From: Polaribacter irgensii 23-P
GTDB taxonomy: Bacteria; Bacteroidota; Bacteroidia; Flavobacteriales; Flavobacteriaceae
Length of the DNA: 64,000 nt
Direction: 5' to 3'
NCBI RefSeq assembly: GCF_000153225.1
Contig: NZ_CH724148.1
Coordinates: forward strand, 872,640 to 936,639
Shown: piece by piece, positions 9,765 to 18,506 of the stretch
How the letters are laid out: each line of letters begins with the position of its first letter
Position numbering within the stretch: position 1 is the first letter of the stretch
Notes under the pieces: generated by a model
What the model was told of the DNA's origin: nothing
The model's input: the letters and a program-made list of their open reading frames with translations, nothing else
The model's database searches: none
Translations under genes and position numbers: made by a program

Positions 9765-9837
9765 AAGCAAGAAGACTTAAAGTTTTCACAAACTGAAGAT
9801 GATTTCCTTATTTTTACATCAATAAATGATATTCCCT

Positions 9838-11154
9838 ATGAAAATAATGAAACGATTTTTACTGATTACAGTAGTAGCTATTTTAATTTTAGTGATTTAT
9901 AACTATCCGAAATTGAATATTTTAGCTGGTTATTCAGCAAAAAATACAGCATCCTCTATTTTTATTGGAGGTAGATCTTTAATTTTTACGGATACTACAG
10001 ATAATAATTTTTCACCGGTAGACTTGGCCACTGATAAAGTTGACTTTGAAAGTAAGGTTGCGAGCTCCTCTGCGTTTGGTCTTTTAACGAGAAGGGCTAT
10101 TTATAGGGAAGGATTAGGTGCTGTATTAACTTTAAATAAAAGTGATGAAAATGCCTCTTACTTGATTCCTAAAAGAACTGCGGTAGACCATAACATTTCT
10201 TTTCCGTTTGGAAATGCAGCGCAAAAAGATACGGTATTTAAAAATATAGACTATGAAAAATTGAAGCAGACGGTGAGTTCAATTTTTGGGGTAGATCAAT
10301 CAAGAGCAGTTCTGGTGTTGTATAAAGATCAAATTATCGCAGAGAAATACGCGGATGGTTTTGATAAAGAGTCTCGTCTTTTGGGATGGTCTATGACAAA
10401 AAGTGTAATGAGCACCGTTTTCGGAGTTTTACAGCATCAAAATAAGATAAACATATCGAACAGAGCACCTATTGCTTCGTGGCAAAAAGATGTACGCAAG
10501 AATATTACAATTCATAATTTATTGCAAATGAACTCGGGCTTGGAATGGGACGAAAATTATGACGAAATTTCTGATGCTACAAAAATGTTGTTCTTAGAAA
10601 GAGACATGACCAAGATGCAAGAGGAGAAACCACTTACCGGCACAACAAATGCTTCTTGGAATTATTCTTCGGGGACTTCGAACTTATTGTCTAAAATTTT
10701 AAGAAAGCAGTTTGTTTCGCATCAGGCGTATTTAGACTTTTGGTATTCTGATTTTATCGATAAAATTGGAATGAATTCTATGGTTGTAGAGGCAGACTTG
10801 TCAGGCAATTATGTGGCTTCTTCTTATGCGTGGGCAACAGCTAGAGATTGGGCAAAATTTGGGTTGCTATATCTACACAATGGAAGTTGGAATGGTGAGC
10901 AGCTTTTTACGAAAGATTGGGTAACCTATATCACGACTCCTACCCCAGGTTCTAACGGAACGTATGGTGCTCAGTTTTGGTTAAATTCGCAGCAGCAGTT
11001 AAAAGATGTTCCAAAAAACATGTATTTTGCAGACGGCTATCAGGGGCAGCGCGTATATGTTTTACCAGATCAGGATGTGGTAGTCGTTCGTTTTGGATTG
11101 GCAGGTTTTGAGGAAAATAGATTCTTAAAGGGTATTCTTGAAAGTATTCAATAA
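9838..11154 (+). CDS. Membrane-anchored serine hydrolase, class C beta-lactamase-like
   Basis: About 438 residues: a short cytoplasmic start, one membrane helix or signal anchor (about residues 5-22, FLLITVVAILILVI), then a periplasmic penicillin-binding/beta-lactamase fold. The nucleophile motif SxxK is SMTKS, in the context LLGWSMTKSVMSTV. The second motif is probably YSS in WNYSSGTSNLLS, and a late glycine-rich segment YFADGYQGQRVYV takes the place of the KTG strand. Such proteins can be peptidases, esterases or D-aminopeptidases; substrate unknown. ATGs at 9826, 9838 and 9847 are in frame; a near-consensus box TATTTTTA (9809-9816) lies 21 bases before the one chosen. It lies between sufD and sufS in opposite orientation. 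Confidence 0.85.
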   Translation: MKIMKRFLLITVVAILILVIYNYPKLNILAGYSAKNTASSIFIGGRSLIFTDTTDNNFSPVDLATDKVDFESKVASSSAFGLLTRRAIYREGLGAVLTLNKSDENASYLIPKRTAVDHNISFPFGNAAQKDTVFKNIDYEKLKQTVSSIFGVDQSRAVLVLYKDQIIAEKYADGFDKESRLLGWSMTKSVMSTVFGVLQHQNKINISNRAPIASWQKDVRKNITIHNLLQMNSGLEWDENYDEISDATKMLFLERDMTKMQEEKPLTGTTNASWNYSSGTSNLLSKILRKQFVSHQAYLDFWYSDFIDKIGMNSMVVEADLSGNYVASSYAWATARDWAKFGLLYLHNGSWNGEQLFTKDWVTYITTPTPGSNGTYGAQFWLNSQQQLKDVPKNMYFADGYQGQRVYVLPDQDVVVVRFGLAGFEENRFLKGILESIQ

Positions 11155-11156
11155 AA

Positions 11157-11181
11157 AAACCACGCAAGGAAGCGTGGTTTG
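11157..11181. terminator. Terminator between serine hydrolase and sufD
   Basis: Stem AAACCACGC, loop AAGGAA, stem GCGTGGTTT. It is preceded by an A-run but lacks a long T-tract, so it is stronger for minus-strand (sufD) transcripts than for the plus strand. Confidence 0.7.
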
Positions 11182-11208
11182 TACTGAATGTCCAAAGAAG
11201 CTATTTTG

Positions 11209-12522
11209 TTATAGTTCGAATCCCATTTTTACATTTAGTTTGTTTGCAATAATTTTAGCGATGCGTTGTTTTACCTCCGGTATTTTCACACTTTCTAAAA
11301 CGGTATTGGCAAAGGCGAACATCAACAGTGCTTTTCCTTCTTTTTCAGGAATACCCCGCTGTTGCATGTAAAATAAGGCCTCATCATCTAATTGACCAAT
11401 TGTACATCCGTGAGAACATTTTACGTCATCAGCAAAAATTTCAAGCTGAGGTTTTGCATTGATTGTTGCACGATCACTTACCAAAATATTGTTATTTTTC
11501 TGGTATGCATTTGTTTTTTGAGCCTCTTTATTTACAATTACTTTTCCATTAAAAACACCTGTAGAACGTTCGTCAAAAATACCTTTGTAGTCTTGGTGAC
11601 TTTCGCAGTTTGGCTCAATGTGTTGTACCATGGTGTGGTGATCTACATGTTGTTTTCCTTCAATAATAGTAATTCCTTTTAAAATTGAATCAATGTGCTC
11701 CCCTCTTTGATAAAAGTTTAAATTGTTTCTAGTGATATTTCCTCCGAAAGAGAAAGTATGCACAGAAACAACACTGTTTGATTTTTGTTCGATGTAAGAA
11801 TTATCTATTAATGAAGCTGTTTTGTGGTCATTCTGAATCTTATAAATGTCTACCGTAGCATCTTTTGCAGCAAAAATTTCAGTAACTGCATTTGTCAAAA
11901 CAGGGTTTGACGTTAAACTTTGGTGACGTTCTATAATCTGAACATGTGCATTTTGTTCGACTACAATCAAGTTTCTTGGTTGCAGCATGGTTGCAGCTTC
12001 AGAACCAGTAGTAAAGTTGATAATTTGGATAGGCTTTTCTACCTCTACATTTCTAGGAATATAGATGTAAGCCCCTTCATTTGCAAATGCAGTGTTTAAA
12101 GACGTTAAATTGTCTTTTCTCGCTATTTTATTGAAGTAGTTTTCAATAACAGCCTTGTATTTTGGTTTTGCTAATGCTGAAGACATTAAGCAAACATCAA
12201 AAGTATCGTGTGTAGTTTCCGAAAGAAAAGAACTGTATTTTCCATCAATAAAAACGAGCTTGTAGGTATCTATATCGTGTATAAAATACTTTTGTACGTC
12301 TGCTAATTGAATTGAATTTTCTTTGTTAGGAAATAGACTGTAGTCTTGCTTTAAAATTGAGTTTAAAGAAGTGTATTTCCAAGCTTCTAGTTTTTTCGTA
12401 GGAAAACCTAAACCTTCAAAATTTTGAAAGGCTTTTGAACGGATTTCATGTATATCAGAACTTGTATCTATATCGTTTTCAAACGCTACGTATGATGCTA
12501 TTAATTTATCTTTTAATTCCAT
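11209..12522 (-). CDS. sufD: SUF scaffold subunit SufD
   Basis: Part of the SufBC2D Fe-S scaffold; forms the heterodimer with SufB. About 437 residues from the ATG at 12522 (MELKDKLIASYV), a better start than the one 21 codons upstream, whose extension (MIKLRKSKLSK...) is not family-like. It has the beta-helix core and the SufB/SufD C-terminal motifs: KGIFDERSTGVFNGKV, NAYQKNNNILVS, and SHGCTIGQLDDEALFYMQQRGI, which carries the histidine and cysteine near the SufB interface. It lies 84 bases after sufC in the same operon. The end is shared with a convergent serine hydrolase gene. Confidence 0.96.
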   Translation of the reverse strand: MELKDKLIASYVAFENDIDTSSDIHEIRSKAFQNFEGLGFPTKKLEAWKYTSLNSILKQDYSLFPNKENSIQLADVQKYFIHDIDTYKLVFIDGKYSSFLSETTHDTFDVCLMSSALAKPKYKAVIENYFNKIARKDNLTSLNTAFANEGAYIYIPRNVEVEKPIQIINFTTGSEAATMLQPRNLIVVEQNAHVQIIERHQSLTSNPVLTNAVTEIFAAKDATVDIYKIQNDHKTASLIDNSYIEQKSNSVVSVHTFSFGGNITRNNLNFYQRGEHIDSILKGITIIEGKQHVDHHTMVQHIEPNCESHQDYKGIFDERSTGVFNGKVIVNKEAQKTNAYQKNNNILVSDRATINAKPQLEIFADDVKCSHGCTIGQLDDEALFYMQQRGIPEKEGKALLMFAFANTVLESVKIPEVKQRIAKIIANKLNVKMGFEL

Positions 12523-12606
12523 TTTTTTTGTTTTAAAGTTTAAAATCGCAAGTTTTGAAAGTTTGCTTTTACGCAGCTTTATCACTGGTTCAATTGTTAA
12601 ACTTCT

Positions 12607-13359
12607 TTACTGAACTAACTCTTCTTTAATCCAATCATATCCTTTTGCTTCTAATTCAAGCGCTAGAGAGGCATCACCAGTTTTTACGATTTTTCCATCG
12701 TATAAAACATGTACAAAATCTGGTACAATATATTCCAGTAATCGTTGATAATGCGTGATTACTATTACTGCATTGTCTTTAGACTTTAGTTTGTTAACGC
12801 CGTTTGCAACAATACGCAAAGCATCAATATCCAAACCAGAATCAGTTTCGTCAAGAATTGCTAGTTTTGGTTCTAGCATGGCCATTTGAAATATTTCGTT
12901 ACGTTTTTTTTCTCCTCCAGAAAAACCTTCGTTTAGAGAACGGGACAAGAATTTACGATCTATTTCTAATAATTCAGATTTCTCACGAATCATTTTTAAC
13001 ATCTCTTTTGCAGGCATATCTTCTAAGCCTTTTGCTTTACGAGTTTGGTTAATCGCTGTTTTTATAAAGTTAGTTACAGAAACTCCAGGAATTTCTACAG
13101 GGTATTGGAAAGATAAAAACACGCCATTATGTGCTCTTTCCTCAGGAGCCAGTTCGCTTAAATCTTCGCCATTTAACTCAATAGTTCCAGATGAAATTTC
13201 GTAATCATCTTTACCAGCAATAATATTTGCTAAAGTACTTTTTCCAGCACCGTTAGGTCCCATAATTGCGTGAACTTCACCAGCTTTTACTTCTAAATTT
13301 AATCCTTTTAAGATTAATTTATTATCTATACTTGCTTGTAAATTTTCTATTTTTAACAT
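12607..13359 (-). CDS. sufC: SUF ATPase SufC
   Basis: ABC-type ATPase that powers the SufBCD scaffold. The 250 residues are standard. Walker A is GPNGAGKSTLAN, the Q-loop is SFQYPVEIPGVS, the signature is FSGGEKKRNE, and Walker B is LAILDETDSGLDIDA, with the H-loop at VITHYQRLL. It starts MLKIENLQA with no alternative upstream. It lies 104 bases after sufB and 84 before sufD. Confidence 0.97.
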   Translation of the reverse strand: MLKIENLQASIDNKLILKGLNLEVKAGEVHAIMGPNGAGKSTLANIIAGKDDYEISSGTIELNGEDLSELAPEERAHNGVFLSFQYPVEIPGVSVTNFIKTAINQTRKAKGLEDMPAKEMLKMIREKSELLEIDRKFLSRSLNEGFSGGEKKRNEIFQMAMLEPKLAILDETDSGLDIDALRIVANGVNKLKSKDNAVIVITHYQRLLEYIVPDFVHVLYDGKIVKTGDASLALELEAKGYDWIKEELVQ

Positions 13360-13463
13360 TGTCTTTTGCTATTTTCTCTTCGTTTTTACGCGATTCGCTT
13401 TTAATATTCTATCTACTTTTTCTTTGTTGGCTCAGCAATTATACAGTTAAAATTCTAGGAACT

Positions 13464-14912
13464 TTATCCAACACTTCCTTCTAAACTAATTTCCAATAGT
13501 TTTTGAGCTTCTACAGCAAACTCCATCGGTAAATTATTTAAAACCTCTTTACTAAATCCGTTTACAATTAACGCAATTGCTTTTTCAGTGTCAATTCCAC
13601 GTTGATTACAGTAAAATAGCTGCTCTTCTCCAATTTTACTGGTAGTTGCCTCATGTTCTATTTGTGCTGTTTTATTCTTCACTTCGATATAAGGGAAAGT
13701 ATGTGCGCCACAATCATTTCCCATTAGTAAGGAATCACATTGAGAGAAATTACGTGCGTTTTCTGCTCTTGGACTTATTTGTACCAATCCTCGATATGAG
13801 TTTTGTGATTTTCCTGCAGAAATTCCTTTAGAAATAATGGTAGATCTAGTGTTTTTTCCTAAATGAATCATTTTTGTTCCAGTATCTGCTTGCTGATGAT
13901 TGTTTGTTACTGCAATTGAGTAAAATTCACCCACAGAGTTATTTCCTTTTAAAATACAAGAAGGATACTTCCAAGTAATAGCAGAGCCCGTTTCTACTTG
14001 TGTCCATGAAACCTTTGCATTGGTTTCACAAAGAGCTCTCTTAGTTACAAAATTGTAAACACCACCTTTTCCTTCTTTATTTCCAGGATACCAGTTTTGT
14101 ACGGTAGAATATTTAATTTCTGCATCATCCATTGCAATTAATTCTACAACGGCTGCGTGCAACTGATTTTCATCTCTACTTGGTGCGGTACAACCTTCCA
14201 AATATGACACATAACTTCCTTTGTCTGCAACTACTAAAGTTCTTTCAAACTGTCCTGTTCCACCTTCATTAATTCTAAAATAAGTAGATAATTCCATTGG
14301 ACATCGCACTCCTTTTGGAATGTAACAAAAAGATCCATCGGAGAAGACCGCTGAATTTAATGCTGCGTAAAAGTTGTCTGTGGTAGGTATTACCGTTCCT
14401 AAATATTTTCTTACTAGTTCTGGGTGTTCTTGAATTGCTTCAGAAATTGGCATAAAAATAATACCTTTTTCACCCAAAGATTTCTTAAATGTAGTCGCAA
14501 CAGAAACAGAGTCTATTACAATGTCTACGGCAACATTTGCTAATTTTTTCTGTTCATCTAAGGAAATACCTAAACGTTTAAACGTATCCAATAATTCTGG
14601 ATCTACCTCGTCTAAAGAGTTTAACTTTGGTTTTGCTTTTGGCGCTGAATAATAGGCGATCTCTTGAAATTTTGGTTTTTCATAGTGAACATTGGCCCAT
14701 TCTGGCTCTTTCATTGTTTTCCAAACGCGGTACGCTTCCAAACGCCAGTCAGTCATCCAGTCTGGCTCATTTTTTTTCTTAGAAATTGCAATAACAACTT
14801 CTTCGCTTAGCCCTTTTGCAAAGGTTTCGCTTTCTATTTCTGTGTAAAAACCATACTTATATTCTTTGGTTTTTAATTCTTGCTCTAAATCGTCTTCGGT
14901 ATATTTTGACAT
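13464..14912 (-). CDS. sufB: SUF scaffold subunit SufB
   Basis: Main Fe-S cluster scaffold of the SUF pathway. The 482 residues match the long SufB form. Recognisable segments are [39 protein letters not shown] (the sulfur-transfer region), [29 protein letters not shown]-like [19 protein letters not shown], and the conserved [18 protein letters not shown], which includes the C-terminal cysteine implicated in cluster assembly. It follows sufA by 13 bases, so the two are surely one operon. Highly conserved family; call is certain. Confidence 0.98.
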   Translation of the reverse strand: MSKYTEDDLEQELKTKEYKYGFYTEIESETFAKGLSEEVVIAISKKKNEPDWMTDWRLEAYRVWKTMKEPEWANVHYEKPKFQEIAYYSAPKAKPKLNSLDEVDPELLDTFKRLGISLDEQKKLANVAVDIVIDSVSVATTFKKSLGEKGIIFMPISEAIQEHPELVRKYLGTVIPTTDNFYAALNSAVFSDGSFCYIPKGVRCPMELSTYFRINEGGTGQFERTLVVADKGSYVSYLEGCTAPSRDENQLHAAVVELIAMDDAEIKYSTVQNWYPGNKEGKGGVYNFVTKRALCETNAKVSWTQVETGSAITWKYPSCILKGNNSVGEFYSIAVTNNHQQADTGTKMIHLGKNTRSTIISKGISAGKSQNSYRGLVQISPRAENARNFSQCDSLLMGNDCGAHTFPYIEVKNKTAQIEHEATTSKIGEEQLFYCNQRGIDTEKAIALIVNGFSKEVLNNLPMEFAVEAQKLLEISLEGSVG

Positions 14913-14925
14913 CTTTTTCTAAATT

Positions 14926-15255
14926 TTAAAGTGAAAATGATTCTCCACAACCACAAGTTCTGCTTGCGTTTGGGTTATTAAAAACAAAACCTTTTCCGTT
15001 TAATCCTCCGGAATACTCTAAGGTTGTTCCAACTAAATATAAAAAACTTTTTTTGTCGATAATAATTTTTACGTCATTCTCTTCAAAAACTTTATCGTTT
15101 TCTTCTTTTTTATTGTCGAAAGTTAAATCGTAAGATAGGCCTGAACAGCCGCCACTCTTTACGCCAACTCTAACATAATCTGTAGCTGCGTTAAAGCCAT
15201 CGTCAGTCATCAACTCTACGACCTTCTTCTTCGCTATGTCTGAAACTTTTATCAT
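14926..15255 (-). CDS. sufA: A-type Fe-S carrier protein (HesB/IscA/SufA family)
   Basis: Carrier that delivers Fe-S clusters to apo-proteins. It has 109 residues from the ATG at 15255 (MIKVSDIAKKKV). The three cluster-binding cysteines are present: GGCSGLSYDL and the C-terminal RTCGCGESFSL. A longer frame begins at 15297, but the promoter box at 15287-15294 lies inside it, and the extra 14 residues are not family-like. It is the first gene of the suf operon. The exact paralog name (SufA, IscA or ErpA) cannot be fixed from sequence alone; SufA is chosen from context. Confidence 0.93.
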   Translation of the reverse strand: MIKVSDIAKKKVVELMTDDGFNAATDYVRVGVKSGGCSGLSYDLTFDNKKEENDKVFEENDVKIIIDKKSFLYLVGTTLEYSGGLNGKGFVFNNPNASRTCGCGESFSL

Positions 15256-15286
15256 ATGATTAAGTAGATTAAAACTAAATTGTTTA

Positions 15287-15294
15287 CAAATATA
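15287..15294 (-). promoter_or_regulatory. -7 promoter box of the sufABCD operon
   Basis: TATATTTG on the minus strand, 31 bases before the ATG of sufA. No clear -33 TTG. Confidence 0.55.
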
Positions 15295-15361
15295 CAATAT
15301 AAGTAGATGAAAAACGAAGAACCCTCATTACGAAACACAATATGTCAATTGGTTTTATTGA

Positions 15362-16420
15362 TCACTTTTTAAAGTCAGGATTTTGCACAAATTCAGAGTC
15401 TGATAAGCTCCGTAAAAAGGCTTTTAAGTTTGTTTTTTCCTGAGGAGATAATTGAACGCCTCCCTCGTTCACTTGTTTCATAAGCGGGTCTATTGTAAGC
15501 GATTTTTTCAGGCCTTCAGAATAATGATTGATCACTTCTTCTAAGGTTGCAAATCTACCGTCATGCATGTAGGGTGCTGTAAAATTTAAATTGCGAATAG
15601 AGGGTGTTTTAAATTTTCCATTGTCATTAGGATCTCCTGTAACAGCTCCCAGGCCAAGATCACTAAAATGAGTATCTAAGCCGTTATTGTGAAATTTATT
15701 ATCTGTCCAAAGTGGGTTATTATTACTTCCATGGCAATGAAAACAGTCTCCTTTTGATTCGTCCATGAAAACGTCGAATCCATTTTGTTCTTCTATTGTT
15801 AGCGTTGTTTCGCCACGTACATATTTATCGAATTTAGCATTGCCAGAGATCAGTGTTCTTTCAAATTGTGCAATGGCTTTTGTAATTAAAGTAGAATCAA
15901 TTTTTGAGGAGCCAAACGCGTTAAGAAAAAGATCTTTGTATATCGCATTATTTTCCAATTTTTCTCCAATATTTTGCCAGTTTGAATGCAATTCTATCGG
16001 GTTTGAAACAGGTTCTAAAGCTTGTCTTTCAAGGCCGAATTCTTTTCCGTCCCAAGCAAAGCGTTCATCAAAATTCCAAGCTAAATTAAATAAAGGCATG
16101 GCATTTCTCGATCCTAAATTACCTTCAATTCCCGTGCTAAACGGCTGTTGGTCTGTAAATGATTTTTGTGGATTGTGACAAGAAGCACAAGATTGTGTTT
16201 CGTCTCCAGACAAAATGGGGTCAAAAAATAACTTTTTACCTAAGGCAACTCCTTCAATGGTTAATGGATTGTCTGCTGGAATTATTGGTGGAATTAATTT
16301 GTCTGAAAAAAGGGTTGGAATTTTTAAACGATACGGAGTGGGCGCGTAGCGTTCGTCTTCTTTTGATGTGCAGTGCATCAAAAGGAAAAAACAGGAGAGG
16401 AATACATATTTTTGTACCAT
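15362..16420 (-). CDS. Di-heme MauG/cytochrome c peroxidase family enzyme, MbnH-like
   Basis: A 352-residue exported lipoprotein with two c-type heme sites, CASCH (78-82) and CFHCH (226-230), the pattern of bacterial di-heme peroxidases and MauG. The C-terminal half carries GKFKTPSIRNLNFTAPYMHDGRF, conserved in the family (split here: KTPSIRNL and APYMHDG). The signal peptide ends at Cys17 with an unusual LMHC lipobox. The mature start is C-TSKEDE, which fits the Bacteroidetes surface-export rule (lysine followed by acidic residues). It is the last gene of an operon, 16 bases after an MbnP-like gene. Such pairs are known as MbnH-MbnP, where the di-heme enzyme oxidises a tryptophan of the partner. 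A plain peroxidase role is the alternative. Confidence 0.88.
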   Translation of the reverse strand: MVQKYVFLSCFFLLMHCTSKEDERYAPTPYRLKIPTLFSDKLIPPIIPADNPLTIEGVALGKKLFFDPILSGDETQSCASCHNPQKSFTDQQPFSTGIEGNLGSRNAMPLFNLAWNFDERFAWDGKEFGLERQALEPVSNPIELHSNWQNIGEKLENNAIYKDLFLNAFGSSKIDSTLITKAIAQFERTLISGNAKFDKYVRGETTLTIEEQNGFDVFMDESKGDCFHCHGSNNNPLWTDNKFHNNGLDTHFSDLGLGAVTGDPNDNGKFKTPSIRNLNFTAPYMHDGRFATLEEVINHYSEGLKKSLTIDPLMKQVNEGGVQLSPQEKTNLKAFLRSLSDSEFVQNPDFKK

Positions 16421-16436
16421 TTTTAAGTTTTTGGTG

Positions 16437-17168
16437 TTAGTTTACGATACCCAAAGAAAACACCGTTTTTCCATTGTCTCGCATTATTTTTTGCGCTTGA
16501 AAATTTGGCATTAAAACAGTGTTTAGTTCGTTTAAGTTCCAAGTATTTGGATTTTTAAACCATTCTGCTAAGTTCATTTTTATTTCAATCTTGGCATTAT
16601 TTGTAATAAGTACAGAACCTAAATCTACTTCAAACGAAGTATCTTCAAATTTTAAATTGTCAGGGTCAGTATTGTCAACAGCTCTAATGGCGTGGTAATT
16701 AAAGCCAAGTGCGTCGTTGTTATCGTTCCGGTATTTTCCATCAAACTGCATGTAATGGTAACCACCGCCTAGCATTGTAGGAACCCCAAAACTTACAGAA
16801 TTTAAATCTTTGTAAATTCCATCTGTATTGTCTTGATCGGAAAAACCAAATCTAAAAGTGAGGTGGTATCGATTTTCGGCAAGTCCGGAAATAGAGAGGG
16901 AAGTACCCGTGTTTTCATGAAAATTTATCAAATGATAGTTTTTGAAATCAGTCAGACTCAGGTCGGAAATAAGATAACGCAATTTTTCAACACTTATATT
17001 TTCACCATTTTCTGTCGTGAATTTCAATTGGTTGAGGTCTTGATTGGAAAGAACCTTGCCGTTCCAATGGTGAGTGAAATTAACGACCACACTGATATCC
17101 TCTTCTTTAGGGCTACAAGACGAAAAAAGAAGCATTAAGAAACATAAAAAAGCAATGTTGTTTTTCAT
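16437..17168 (-). CDS. MbnP-like copper-associated lipoprotein
   Basis: A 243-residue lipoprotein (Cys18, FSSC lipobox). The mature start C-SPKEED has the lysine-acidic signal expected for surface display. I recognise the MbnP fold from VVVNFTHHWNGK near the N-terminus, KLRYLISDLSLTD, GGYHYMQFDGKY and NYHAIRAVD. In characterised MbnP a tryptophan is oxidised to kynurenine by the neighbouring di-heme enzyme and helps bind copper. Tryptophans here are in HHWNG, LAEWFK and NTWNLN, and I cannot tell which is equivalent. It overlaps the preceding propeller gene by 4 bases, indicating coupled translation, and lies 16 bases before the MauG-like gene. No methanobactin genes are present, so the role here is not methanobactin handling. 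Confidence 0.85.
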   Translation of the reverse strand: MKNNIAFLCFLMLLFSSCSPKEEDISVVVNFTHHWNGKVLSNQDLNQLKFTTENGENISVEKLRYLISDLSLTDFKNYHLINFHENTGTSLSISGLAENRYHLTFRFGFSDQDNTDGIYKDLNSVSFGVPTMLGGGYHYMQFDGKYRNDNNDALGFNYHAIRAVDNTDPDNLKFEDTSFEVDLGSVLITNNAKIEIKMNLAEWFKNPNTWNLNELNTVLMPNFQAQKIMRDNGKTVFSLGIVN

Positions 17169-18493
17169 TTAAGTTGAAGTATTAAGGCATCTGTAAATCC
17201 TTTGTTTTCAGAAATATCTTGATCGGAACTGCTACTCTCTCCAACAGCGATAATCGATTTATTGTTGAGTTCTACAACATCATATAAAAAGTCTATTTCG
17301 GAACCGCCAATTGTTTTTTGCCATAAAAGATTTCCGTTTTCATCAATTTTTAAAATGAGGGCATCATTCTGACCTTTATTTTCAAAGCGATTGTCTAAAC
17401 TTCGGGAACTTCCTGCAATTAAAAAACCAGGGTCTTGTGTTTTAAAAATAGCGCGTCCAACATCAAAATTGGACCCTCCAATTGTTTTTTCCCAAATTGC
17501 GTTTCCTTCTGCCGAAAATTTTACAATCCAAATATCTGCAGCACCGTAATTTAGTGCAACATCAACGTCTGAGCTTCTGGTATCTCCAACAACAATGAAG
17601 TTGCCATCGCTGGTTGCTGTAATTGCATAGGCTTGGTCAATTGCAGACCCTCCAAAACTTTTTTCTAAAAGCAAATTTCCTATTGGACTTATTTTTGTTA
17701 CCCAAAAATCGTAACTTCCTTTATTGTTAGAAATATTAAAGTCGTTGCTGTCTGAAGAGCCAGCAATTATAAAATTATGATCGTCAGTTTCTATGACGCC
17801 TGCTGGGATTTCTGTAAACGATCCACCAAAAAACCGACGCCATTCTAAGGTGCCCACATGGTTTGTTTTTATTGCCCAATAATCTCCACCTGCATGCTGT
17901 ATTGCTGTAGATTTTGCATTTCCTTGGCCGCCAGAACTAGAGACATCTAGCACACCAGTAATTAGAAAACCACCGTCTTTCGTTTCTAGCAAAGCAGTTC
18001 CAAAATCTGCGCCAGAAAAGCCGAAGGTTTTTTCCCAGAGAAGATTTCCTTCAGTAGAGATTTTTAACAACCAAAAGTCTTTATTTCCAGCATTTTCTGA
18101 AACGTTGCTGTCTGAACTTTTACGGTACCCCAAGACTGCGAAATTACCATCTAGCGTCTGTATCACATCTGCCGCTCTATCGTCCTCTGTGCCTCCAAAA
18201 GTTTTTTGCCACTCTAAAGTGTTTTCCGAAGAAAATTTTGAGACTAGAAAATCAAAAGAGGCGTTTGTTTTTGCAGTCATATCAAAGTCGTTACTTTGCG
18301 TAAAACCAGCGACAATATATCCACCGTCTGTGGTCTTTGTCACAGATGAAAGAGCTTCGTTTTTAGAGCCTCCAAAAGTTTTTACAAGAGAAACATTGGC
18401 ACCAACTTGGATAATTTCAGGAATTTCAAACACGTCTTTTTTTGAGCAACTGCTTAAAAAAGCTAAGGTAAATATGAGCACATATTGTTTCAT
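17165..18493 (-). CDS. Seven-repeat beta-propeller-like lipoprotein
   Basis: 442 residues; lipobox LSSC with Cys16 and mature start C-SKKD. The rest is seven copies of a 50-60-residue unit with the pattern W-x-K-T-x-GGS near its start, then TxDGGFIVAG, then SxDxD, then D-x-W-x-x-K. The copies start at VKTFGGS, WQKTFGGT, WEKTFGFS, WRRFFGGS, LEKSFGGS, WEKTIGGS and WQKTIGGS. Seven copies fit one closed propeller on the cell surface or in the periplasm. No enzyme motif is seen; a binding scaffold is likely. It sits between the choice-of-anchor B gene (13 bases) and the MbnP-like gene (4-base overlap). Confidence 0.8.
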   Translation of the reverse strand: MKQYVLIFTLAFLSSCSKKDVFEIPEIIQVGANVSLVKTFGGSKNEALSSVTKTTDGGYIVAGFTQSNDFDMTAKTNASFDFLVSKFSSENTLEWQKTFGGTEDDRAADVIQTLDGNFAVLGYRKSSDSNVSENAGNKDFWLLKISTEGNLLWEKTFGFSGADFGTALLETKDGGFLITGVLDVSSSGGQGNAKSTAIQHAGGDYWAIKTNHVGTLEWRRFFGGSFTEIPAGVIETDDHNFIIAGSSDSNDFNISNNKGSYDFWVTKISPIGNLLLEKSFGGSAIDQAYAITATSDGNFIVVGDTRSSDVDVALNYGAADIWIVKFSAEGNAIWEKTIGGSNFDVGRAIFKTQDPGFLIAGSSRSLDNRFENKGQNDALILKIDENGNLLWQKTIGGSEIDFLYDVVELNNKSIIAVGESSSSDQDISENKGFTDALILQLK

Positions 18494-18506
18494 TTGTAGT
18501 GCGTAA

